Shown in pieces: positions 19,627 to 27,400 of a stretch of 64,000 nt of DNA (position 1 is the first letter of the stretch; every line of letters starts with the position of its first letter). Both the position numbers and the translations under genes were made by a program. Origin of the DNA: Micromonospora sp. WMMD1102 (GTDB lineage Bacteria > Actinomycetota > Actinomycetes > Mycobacteriales > Micromonosporaceae); the NCBI RefSeq assembly GCF_029626265.1, contig NZ_JARUBN010000001.1:7195001-7259000 (forward strand), in the 5' to 3' direction. The notes under the pieces are model-generated. The model saw only the letters and a list, made by a program, of their open reading frames with translations, made no database searches and was not told the origin of the DNA.

Positions 19627-19704
19627 ACCCGGAGTGTCACCTGCCCGGGTGACGGCTCCGGCACCCGGTGATCTTCTCGTACGTACGTTCGATAAGGTCC
19701 CCGG

Positions 19705-19941
19705 ATGGAACAGCGAAAGCACTGGTGGAACGGCACGTGGGGGCGCCTGGCCCGGCGCGACGTCTACCTCCGGGCGGATGCCGACCAGTGGCACCTGGAA
19801 CAGCGGGCGGGCGGAGCCGAGGGGATCTCCCGGTTCTACGAGTTCGACAGCGAGGAGGCGGCGTACGACGTCGTCCGCACCCTGCTGGCCGGACCGGACA
19901 CCTGGCGGGAACTCTCCGCCCGCCCGCCCGGGGCGGACTGA
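19705..19941 (+). CDS. Small conserved protein, unknown function
   Basis: This is a 78-residue protein beginning MEQRKHWWNGTWGRLARRDV. It contains an evenly spread charged/aromatic pattern (DADQWHLEQRAGG, RFYEFDSEEAAYDVVRTLL) that looks like a compact alpha/beta fold and has real-gene codon use. AAGG lies about 8 bp before the ATG. No catalytic motif, signal peptide or membrane helix is present. Small proteins of this kind occur near mscL in related actinomycetes as far as I recall; that is from memory and unverified. Confidence 0.7.
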   Translation: MEQRKHWWNGTWGRLARRDVYLRADADQWHLEQRAGGAEGISRFYEFDSEEAAYDVVRTLLAGPDTWRELSARPPGAD

Positions 19942-19971
19942 CCCGGCTCGGCGGGACGGACCGACCCCGGC

Positions 19972-20904
19972 TCAGCGGGACGGCGCCTCCAGCAGCGCGA
20001 TGGTGCTGAGCGTGACCTGGTCGCGGATCCGGGTGACCGAGGTCTGCCACTGCCGGGTGAAGCCGGGCCGGTGTTCGAGGTCCTGCCAGACCGGCAGCAC
20101 CGACTCGTCGAGCCGGGCGGCGGGCATCCAGAGGTGCAGCAGGCAGTCGATCGCCGGGCGCAGCCGGTCGATCTTCTGGTTCCGGGTGCCCGGCCCGGTG
20201 AGACTGAACTCGATGAGCGACAGCAGCGTGGTGAGCAGCCAGTCGTGCAGGGCGAGGTCCTCGCAGAACTCGACGAGCGCGGGTACGACCTCCTGCGGTG
20301 CGGTCAGCTCCAGGCTGCGCAGCGTGTCGGACTCGATCCGGAACTTGCCGTGCGGCTCGGTCCCCGGGTCGGCGGCCGGCAGCACCGCCCAGCGCAGCCG
20401 GGTGCGCTTGGTCCGGAACGGCGGCCGGCGGTCCAGCCGGGGCGACTTCTGCACCGCGTCGATCAGCCGGGCGCTTATCGCGCCGAGGTTGAGCGTCTGC
20501 GGCTGGTAGGTGGGCCCGAGGAAGCCCCGGGCGACGTCCCGGAGGTCGACCTTGCCGATCGTCTCCACCCAGCCGGGCCGGGCCAGGTAGTGCGACCAGA
20601 TCAACCGGCGGTTGCTGGCCGCCCGGTCCAGCCGGGTGTAGGTGGAGCCCTGCAACACGTGCCCGCCGGTCACCGCCGCGTGCGACACCACCGTCCCGAC
20701 CCCCCGGGTGCCCCGGCCGGAGCCGGCCGGCAGCCGGCAGTCGATCCCGGTGAGCTGGTCCGGCGAGACCGCGTACGCGATCGGCCGTTCGGACCGGCGG
20801 ACCCGCTGACCGACCAGGAAGTCGAGGAGTTGGGCGGTGTTCTCCAGCGAGAGCGAACTGGAGTTCTGCAAAAGTCCGGTGTGGACCTCGCCCAGGGTCA
20901 GCAT
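19972..20904 (-). CDS. SCO2521-family protein, unknown function
   Basis: This is a 310-residue protein that I recognise as the SCO2521 family: the opening MLTLGEVHTGLLQNSS, the segment VRRSERPIAYAVSPDQLTG and the motif GVGTVVSHAAVTGGHVLQG are characteristic. The C-terminal third is helical (ALHDWLLTTLLSLIEF). No enzymatic motif is visible. ATG 20904 follows GGAGG by 6 bp; the frame is open 23 codons further but that part is non-conserved. In Streptomyces the family sits next to SCO2522-SCO2524. Here those partners start 4.6 kb away on the same strand, with a large NACHT gene on the opposite strand between them. The family assignment is from memory of the sequence pattern. Confidence 0.8.
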   Translation of the reverse strand: MLTLGEVHTGLLQNSSSLSLENTAQLLDFLVGQRVRRSERPIAYAVSPDQLTGIDCRLPAGSGRGTRGVGTVVSHAAVTGGHVLQGSTYTRLDRAASNRRLIWSHYLARPGWVETIGKVDLRDVARGFLGPTYQPQTLNLGAISARLIDAVQKSPRLDRRPPFRTKRTRLRWAVLPAADPGTEPHGKFRIESDTLRSLELTAPQEVVPALVEFCEDLALHDWLLTTLLSLIEFSLTGPGTRNQKIDRLRPAIDCLLHLWMPAARLDESVLPVWQDLEHRPGFTRQWQTSVTRIRDQVTLSTIALLEAPSR

Positions 20905-21149
20905 TGCGCGCCTCCGCACGCTCGTTGGCACCGTGACCGCATCACCGGGGCCGGGTCGCCGTGACAGCGTCACGGTAACCGATGTCGGTGCCGGAGATGG
21001 TGATCGGCTGACGGCAATTCATTCTGGTACGCCCGCCCAGGTCCGGTACGCGACACCCACCCCCTCCGAGCAGCGGAAACCCCGCTGTTGCGTCCTATTG
21101 GTACGGTTGCGTTACGCGCCGCTCACGCCGCCCCCAAGGAGCCGCCGCC

Positions 21150-24100
21150 GTGACCAAGGTCTACGTCTCGGCCACTTTCCGGGATCTCCAGGAGTGCCGG
21201 GCCGCCGTACAACTGGCACTGCGCCGACTCCGGGTCGAGGACGTGGCCATGGAGTCGTACGTGGCCGAGGACCGGCGCCCACTCGAACGCTGCCTGGCCG
21301 ATGTCGCCGAATGTGACGTCTACGTCGGCATCTTCGCCTGGCGGTACGGCTTCGTCCCGGCCGGCTACGACCGCTCGATCACCGAACTCGAATACCGGGA
21401 GGCGCTGAACGGCGGCAAGCCCTGCCTGATCTTCCTGCTGGACGAGGAGGCACCCTGGCCGCGCAGCTTCGTCGACCGGGGCCGGGACGCCGACCGGATC
21501 GAGACGCTCCGGGCGGAGCTGTCGGACCGGCACATGTGCGGCACCTTCCGGGACCCGGCCGACCTGGCCGCGATGGTGACCGCGGCGGTGGCGAACTGTC
21601 TCACCGACGCCGGGGTGCAGGGCGACGGCGGGATGCCCGCGCTGAGCCGGGACACGCTCAAGCAGTACCTGCTCCGGCTGCGCCAGCACTACGGGGTGCT
21701 GGACCTGGACGCGCTCACCCCGGAGCAGAACGAGGACTACCTCCGGATCCAGCTGATGTCGGTCTTCGTCGAGCAGTGGGTACGCGAGGACCCGCCGCCG
21801 GCCGAGCTGCCCCGGGAGTGGCTGCGCCGGATGCAGTCCGAGGGGCGGATCGGCACCGAGGACGTGCCGGAGGAGGTCGACCCTCGGGAGCTGGTGCAGT
21901 TGCACGAGTCGTACCGGGCGAAACCGTTGCAGCGGCTCTTCGACGTGCTAGGCGCGCCGGAGCAGCGGGCGATCGTGTTGCTCGGCGACCCGGGCTCGGG
22001 CAAGTCGACAGCGGCCCGGTACGTCACGCTCAGCCTGACCGGCGGTCCGACCGACGACCGGCTCTCCGCGCTCGCCGACCACCTGCCGCTGCTGATCGAG
22101 CTGCGCTCGTTCGTCACCCTGGTCGCCGAGGGCAAGTGCGACAACTTCGTCGACTACCTCGACCACCGGGCCGGCACCGACGGGCTCGGCATCGAGCGGG
22201 CCGCGCTGCTGCGGCACCTCGGGGTCGGCGGCCGGGCGGTCATGATCCTGGACGGTCTGGACGAGGTCTTCGACCGGCACCGCCGGGAGGAGGTGGCCCG
22301 GCAGATCGCCGGGTTCGCCGCCAACCACCCGCAGGTACGCATGATCGTCACCTCCCGGATCATCGGCTACTCACGCCGCATCCTGACCAGCGTCGGCTTC
22401 GTGCACTACACGTTGCAGGACCTGGACGAGGAGCAGACCGGCGACTTCCTCTCCAGCTGGTACAGGCTGGCGATCCGGGACCGGCCGGAGGACGCGCACG
22501 CCCAGCGGGCCCGGCTGCTGGACGCGATGCGGCACTCGCACGCCATCCGGGAACTCGCCGGCAACCCGCTGCTGCTGACCATCCTGGCGATCATCGGCAA
22601 GCACCAGCCGCTGCCCCGGGAACGCTGGAAGCTCTACGACCACGCCGCCACGGTGCTGGTGGCGCAGTGGGACACCGACCGGCACCTGCCGGAGCAGTCC
22701 CCGGCGGCCAGTTTCCTCGACCCGGAGGACAAGAAGGAGCTGCTGCGCCGGCTGGCCTACCGGATGCAGTCGGCCGACCGCGGGCTGACGGTCAACTACA
22801 TCGACCGGACGGAACTGAGCGACGTCTTCGAGCAGTACCTGGTCGAGCGGTACCGGCGGGACGCGGCCACCGCCCGGACCATCTCGCTGGCGATGATCGA
22901 CCAGTTCCGGGAGCGGAACTTCATCCTCAGCCGGTACGGCCCGCACGTCTACGGCTTCGTGCACCGCACCTTCCTGGAGTTCTTCTGCGCCGACGCGATC
23001 CTGGCCAAGTTCCAGCACGACCAGGTGCTCTCCTTCGAGCAGCTCAAGGACCTGTTCCGGCAGCACTGGGCCGACCTGTCCTGGCGGGAGGTGCTCCGGC
23101 TGCTCGCCGGTGCGCTGCACCAGAACCACACCGCGCAGCTCATCCAGTTGCTCACCACCGAGGTCAACCAGCCGTGGCCGCCGGCCGACTTCGCCCCGCC
23201 GCCGTGGAACCTGGCGCTGGCGGTGCAGTGCCTGGCCGAGGTGCGCAACCTGCACAGTGCCGCCGCCAAGCCGGCCGAGACGCTGCTGCGGCAGCTCATC
23301 CTGCTGCTGGAACACTGCGTCTCGATCGACGACCGGGAGACCGCCCGGCTGATCGACGAGGAGATCCTGCCGGCCGCCAAGGCGATCGGGCCGAACTGGC
23401 CGGGCCGGAAGATCTACCTCTCCTGGTACCGCCGCCGGGGCGTCCGGGTGGTCTGGAACCCGATCTCCACCCACGCCGCCCGGCTGGCCGCGATGCTCTC
23501 CACCCCGGCCGAGCGGATCGACGACCTCTTCGACGACGTGCTCGCCACCATGGACGACAGCCCCGCCTCCTACGCCTCGGTCGCCGGGCTGGCCGAGCTG
23601 GCCCAGCTCGCCACCTCGGCGGTGGACAGCCCGGCGCACCAGGCCGCCGCCGCGCGGGCCCGGACCCGGCTGATCAAGCGCGCTCGGGCGGACAACCACG
23701 CCGGGGTGCGGCTCGCCGCCGTGCAGGCCCTCGGGGAGCGGTTCGGCACCGACGCCGAGGCCCGCGACCTGCTCATCGAACGGGTCCGCGCCGACGGGTA
23801 CGCCGGGGTGCGGCTCGCCGCCGTGCAGGCGCTCGGCGAGCGGTTCCGGGACGAGCCGAACGTCCGCGACCTGCTCCGGGAACGCGCGCACGCCGACGAG
23901 CACGCCAGCGTGCGGCGTACCGCGATCCAGACCCTCGGCGACCGGTACGGCGGCGACGACGAACTGCGGGACGTACTCGTCGAGTGCCTGCGTACCGATC
24001 CCGACGCCGAGGTGACCCGGACCGCCGCGCACGTACTCGTCGAACGGTTCGCCGCCACCCGGCAGGTCCGGGACCTGCTGATGGAGCGGGCCCGCGACGA

Positions 24101-25511
24101 CACCGACCCGGTGACCCGGCGGACCAGCGTGCGGGTGCTCGGCGAGCGGCTGGCCGCCGACCCCAAGGTCCGGGCGCTGCTCATCGACCGGGTGCGCGCC
24201 GACCGGGACCCCGGGGTGCTCCGGGTCGCCGCCCGCGCCCTGATCGACCAGCAGGGCCCGCACACCACCACCCGGGACCTGCTGGTCAGCCGGACCGGCG
24301 GGGACGCCGACGAGACGGTACGCCGGGCCGCGCTGCGGCTGCTCGTCGAGCACTTCGAGCGGGACACCGCACTGCTCGACCTGCTGGTCACCGCCGCCCG
24401 GCAGGACCGGGACGCCGACGTACGGCTGCTCGCCGCCCGGGCGCTGACCGACGAGATCGGTGCCGAGGCGTCGGTCGGGGCGGCGCTCGGCGAGCTGGCG
24501 CTGGGCGACTCCGATGCCCGGATCCGGCTGGTGGCCGCCCGGGCGCTGATCGAGCGGGTCGGGATGGACTCCGCCGTCTCCGAGGTGCTCGCCGGGCTGG
24601 CCCGGGACGACGTCGACGCGGCCGTACGGCTGGCCGCCGTCAACGCTCTCGCCGACACCGTGCGCCGGAACCCGGCCACCCGGGAGGTGCTGCTGCACCG
24701 GGCCGGTACCGACTCCGACGCCGAGGTGCGGCTGGCCGCGCTGCGGGCGCTGACCCGGGAGCCTCGGTTGTCCGACGAGGTCCACCGGGTGCTGCTGGAC
24801 CGGGCCCGGCACGACCCGGACGCCGGCGTCTTCGCGCTCGCCGCCACGGCGGTGGTGGAGCGGGGCGGCTCCCGGGACGACGTGCACGAGCTGCTCGAAG
24901 GGCGGGTGCACGGGGACAGCAACGCCCGGGTCCGGCTCGCCGCCGTACGCCTGCTGGTGCAGCGGGTCGGCGTCGACGCCGACGTCCGGGAGGCGCTGCT
25001 GGAACGGATCCGGCACGACCCGGACCCCGAACTCGTGCACGAGGCGGCCGTCGAGCTGGCCACCCGGCTCGGCACCGACGTGGAGCAGTGCGAGGTGCTG
25101 ATGGGCCGGGCCACCGGCGAGGACCCGCAGCTCCGGACCGTGGCGGTACGCATCCTCGGCGAGTACTTCGGCTCCGACCGGGCGGTCCGCGAGCTGCTGA
25201 TCGAGCGGGCCGGCAACGACAAGGACGTGCAGGTACGCCGGGAGGTGCTCCGGGTGCTCGGTGAGCGTCTGGCCGAACACCCCGAGGTGCGCACCCTCTT
25301 CGTCGAGCGGCTGCGTGACCAGGACTGGTCGGTGCGGGCCGCCACCGTGCAGGCCCTCGGCACGCACTTCGGCGACGACCACCAGACCCGGGAACTCCTG
25401 ACCGAGCTGGCCCGGGACGATCCCGATCCCGGGTTCCGCCGCCGGGCCGGTCAGGTGCTCACCTGGCTGCCCGACGCCGACCCCGACCACCTGCCGGACG
25501 TACGGCGGTGA
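21150..25511 (+). CDS. DUF4062-NACHT NTPase with 18 HEAT repeats (NLR-like)
   Basis: This is a 1453-residue STAND-type protein. Residues 1-90 are DUF4062 (TKVYVSATFRDLQECR, ERCLADVAECDVYVGIFAWR), a TIR-like module found in conflict proteins. After a helical linker comes a NACHT ATPase: Walker A LLGDPGSGKST (Lys near 278), Walker B MILDGLDEVFD (near 364), and sensor VRMIVTSRIIGYS. A winged/helical region reaches about 830. From about residue 845 to the end I count 18 HEAT-like repeats of about 31 residues, with motifs of the type VRLAAVQALGERF. This follows the animal NLR plan of effector, switch and solenoid sensor. GTG 21150 follows AAGGA by 9 bp. It is convergent with the SCO2522-family gene (11 bp between stops). 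An antiphage role is inference from NACHT-family knowledge. Confidence 0.9.
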   Translation: MTKVYVSATFRDLQECRAAVQLALRRLRVEDVAMESYVAEDRRPLERCLADVAECDVYVGIFAWRYGFVPAGYDRSITELEYREALNGGKPCLIFLLDEEAPWPRSFVDRGRDADRIETLRAELSDRHMCGTFRDPADLAAMVTAAVANCLTDAGVQGDGGMPALSRDTLKQYLLRLRQHYGVLDLDALTPEQNEDYLRIQLMSVFVEQWVREDPPPAELPREWLRRMQSEGRIGTEDVPEEVDPRELVQLHESYRAKPLQRLFDVLGAPEQRAIVLLGDPGSGKSTAARYVTLSLTGGPTDDRLSALADHLPLLIELRSFVTLVAEGKCDNFVDYLDHRAGTDGLGIERAALLRHLGVGGRAVMILDGLDEVFDRHRREEVARQIAGFAANHPQVRMIVTSRIIGYSRRILTSVGFVHYTLQDLDEEQTGDFLSSWYRLAIRDRPEDAHAQRARLLDAMRHSHAIRELAGNPLLLTILAIIGKHQPLPRERWKLYDHAATVLVAQWDTDRHLPEQSPAASFLDPEDKKELLRRLAYRMQSADRGLTVNYIDRTELSDVFEQYLVERYRRDAATARTISLAMIDQFRERNFILSRYGPHVYGFVHRTFLEFFCADAILAKFQHDQVLSFEQLKDLFRQHWADLSWREVLRLLAGALHQNHTAQLIQLLTTEVNQPWPPADFAPPPWNLALAVQCLAEVRNLHSAAAKPAETLLRQLILLLEHCVSIDDRETARLIDEEILPAAKAIGPNWPGRKIYLSWYRRRGVRVVWNPISTHAARLAAMLSTPAERIDDLFDDVLATMDDSPASYASVAGLAELAQLATSAVDSPAHQAAAARARTRLIKRARADNHAGVRLAAVQALGERFGTDAEARDLLIERVRADGYAGVRLAAVQALGERFRDEPNVRDLLRERAHADEHASVRRTAIQTLGDRYGGDDELRDVLVECLRTDPDAEVTRTAAHVLVERFAATRQVRDLLMERARDDTDPVTRRTSVRVLGERLAADPKVRALLIDRVRADRDPGVLRVAARALIDQQGPHTTTRDLLVSRTGGDADETVRRAALRLLVEHFERDTALLDLLVTAARQDRDADVRLLAARALTDEIGAEASVGAALGELALGDSDARIRLVAARALIERVGMDSAVSEVLAGLARDDVDAAVRLAAVNALADTVRRNPATREVLLHRAGTDSDAEVRLAALRALTREPRLSDEVHRVLLDRARHDPDAGVFALAATAVVERGGSRDDVHELLEGRVHGDSNARVRLAAVRLLVQRVGVDADVREALLERIRHDPDPELVHEAAVELATRLGTDVEQCEVLMGRATGEDPQLRTVAVRILGEYFGSDRAVRELLIERAGNDKDVQVRREVLRVLGERLAEHPEVRTLFVERLRDQDWSVRAATVQALGTHFGDDHQTRELLTELARDDPDPGFRRRAGQVLTWLPDADPDHLPDVRR

Positions 25512-25522
25512 GGGGCGTGCGC

Positions 25523-26470
25523 TCAGTCGCTGGTGAAGACGTACTCGATGCGTTCGACCAGGTCCTTGGGCAGGTCGATGTGCTCGTTGCGGCTGCGGGT
25601 CTGGATCTGGTCAAGTACGGCCGGGCTGATCGAGACCTGGCTCAGGATCGTCCGGACGGCGTGCTCGATCGGCAGGAAGCGCGATCCGAGCACCGAGAAG
25701 GCGCGGTACGCGCTGAACGGGGCGGCGTGCGGGTTGAGTTTGACCACCGCCGGCATCTCGTCCCAGTCGTCCGGCCAGTCGTCGAGCTGGTAGGGGTTGG
25801 TCACCCCCTCGCCCTCGTGCCGGAGCAGGCCGAGCCGCATGAGCTGCCAGACGGCCGCCAGGAACGGGCAGGACCAGCGCCGCCGGCCGTCCTCCTCGTA
25901 GTCCCACAGCTCGACGTCCATGAAGATGGAGTGCCGGTTCGCGGCGTTCTGCACCGGCGGCTGCCAGGCCCGGCCGGCGCTCATCGCCTGGCCGGGGCCG
26001 GAGGTCGGCGACCGCCTGCCGTTGCAGAGCCAGCCGGTCTCCGAGGTGGGCGGGCGGTCCCCGGTGGTCTCCGGGACCGGGTCGGAGACGAGCTGGGTGA
26101 GCACCAGTTCGGCGAGCGGGATGTCGTCGGCATGGGCGCAGCCGGCCTCCCGGGCGAAGTAGTCGATCACCAGCCCGGCGTCCCGCGCGGCCTCGCGGAC
26201 CTGCTCCATCACCACCCGAGGCGTGCTGAACCGCTGGAAGTAGTCGTCGATCATGAAGCAGGTGCTGACCCGGGGCCGGCCGTTCGGCGTCCGGTCGGCG
26301 ACGGCCTGCCGGGCCGCCGCCGCCCACGGCACGACCCGGGCGAAGTGCCGGCGGAGCTGGTCGACCCCACCGGCGAACTCCTCGATGTAGAGGTGTCCCA
26401 GCTCGATGGAGAGGTGCGAGAGCGGAACGGACTCGACGCTGCGTCTGGCCGCCGTCTCCTCGAATGTCAC
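25523..26470 (-). CDS. SCO2522-family protein, unknown function
   Basis: This is a 315-residue soluble protein. The N-terminus after VTFEETAARRSVESV runs into VPLSHLSIELGHLYIEEF, which I recognise as the SCO2522 family; further blocks are FMIDDYF, VELWDYEEDGRRRWSCPFL and the C-terminal ERIEYVFTSD. No known catalytic motif is seen. The long acidic and aromatic stretches suggest a globular protein with no membrane part. GTG 26468-26470 is taken because the conserved part begins there; it lies 11 bp after the stop of the P-loop gene, so the two are co-transcribed. It is third in the run SCO2524, SCO2523, SCO2522, transcribed leftwards. Confidence 0.8.
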   Translation of the reverse strand: MTFEETAARRSVESVPLSHLSIELGHLYIEEFAGGVDQLRRHFARVVPWAAAARQAVADRTPNGRPRVSTCFMIDDYFQRFSTPRVVMEQVREAARDAGLVIDYFAREAGCAHADDIPLAELVLTQLVSDPVPETTGDRPPTSETGWLCNGRRSPTSGPGQAMSAGRAWQPPVQNAANRHSIFMDVELWDYEEDGRRRWSCPFLAAVWQLMRLGLLRHEGEGVTNPYQLDDWPDDWDEMPAVVKLNPHAAPFSAYRAFSVLGSRFLPIEHAVRTILSQVSISPAVLDQIQTRSRNEHIDLPKDLVERIEYVFTSD

Positions 26471-26481
26471 ATCCGGTCGTC

Positions 26482-27399
26482 TCACAGCATCTCCCAGGCC
26501 GCGTCGTCCACGATGAGTTTTGCCAGTGCTGAGAAGGCCTCCACGGTCTCCAGGTTTGCGATCTTGCGCGCGTACACGTCGTTGTCGGAGATCAGTTGCT
26601 CGCGCCACTGGAGCACCGGGTCGAGCGGTACCGAGCCGATCAGCATCGTCCGGCCGACCCGGTTGTTGCTGGCGAGTTCGAGCAGGTCCTGGTTGCACTC
26701 GCGGAGCCAGGCCACCTGCGGCGGTCGCAGCCCCTCCAGCTCCGGCGAGTCCGGGTCGACCACGGCGGTGCGCACGAACCGGAGCCGGTTGACCAGGTCC
26801 TCGTGGTCGTGCCCGGCCAGAGTGCCGGCCTCCAGGATGCCCCGGGTGCCGTAGACCAGGCTGGAGGCGGCGAGGACGTGCTGCCGGGTCCAGCGGTGGA
26901 AGACCAGCCAGCGGGAGCGTACCGACTTCAGTTCCGGCATGGCGGTGGCGGCCAGCACCATCTGGGTGGCGTACGACCGGCCGGCGCTCAGGTCGACGAG
27001 GCTGAGGTCGAACTCCTCCTCGAGCCGCAGGAAGAGCCGGGCGCAGCGTTCGATCCGCTCCCGGGTCGCCGGGAACTCGCCGCCGCCGCTGTCACCGGGC
27101 AGCAGCACCAGCCGGCCGGCGCCGGGCGGCCGGTTGCGCAGGCTGGGTCGGTCGGATTCGGTCCAGACCTCGATGCGTTGCGGCTCGGCCAGGGCGCCGT
27201 CGAGGTAGTCGTGCAGGCCGCCCCGGGTGGTCCCGTGCACCGCGGAGTTGATGTTGAATATCGCGCCGGCCGTCGGCGACCCGAAGTCGAAGTCCAGATA
27301 GCAGACGTCGCTGCCCTGCAACGCGCTCCGGTAGAGCATGTTGCTGCTGGTGACCGACCGTCCGGTGCCGCCCTTGTCGGAGACCGCGAAGACCAACAT
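26482..27399 (-). CDS. SCO2523-family variant P-loop ATPase (ParA/MinD-like)
   Basis: This is a 305-residue protein with a ParA/MinD-like fold. The N-terminal loop VSDKGGTGRSVTSSN has the deviant-Walker lysine, but the usual GKT is replaced by GRS, so the standard P-loop lysine is an arginine. This gives the family its variant P-loop name. YLDFDFGSPTAG follows as the switch I/A' region and LVDLSAGRS as the Walker B/switch II strand. It could bind nucleotide with altered hydrolysis or act as a pseudo-ATPase that recruits partners. The ATG lies one base after the stop of the SCO2524-family gene, so translation is coupled. Function is unknown. Confidence 0.85.
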   Translation of the reverse strand: MLVFAVSDKGGTGRSVTSSNMLYRSALQGSDVCYLDFDFGSPTAGAIFNINSAVHGTTRGGLHDYLDGALAEPQRIEVWTESDRPSLRNRPPGAGRLVLLPGDSGGGEFPATRERIERCARLFLRLEEEFDLSLVDLSAGRSYATQMVLAATAMPELKSVRSRWLVFHRWTRQHVLAASSLVYGTRGILEAGTLAGHDHEDLVNRLRFVRTAVVDPDSPELEGLRPPQVAWLRECNQDLLELASNNRVGRTMLIGSVPLDPVLQWREQLISDNDVYARKIANLETVEAFSALAKLIVDDAAWEML

Positions 27400-27400
27400 C

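Noticed and set aside
23690..25450. A possible CRISPR or DNA repeat array
   Set aside because: The periodic signal of about 93 bp comes from HEAT codons; units are not identical and there are no spacers.
22371..25490. A 1039-codon open frame antisense to the NACHT-HEAT gene
   Set aside because: It mirrors the HEAT repeats and has no domain or ribosome site; the plus-strand protein has intact motifs throughout.
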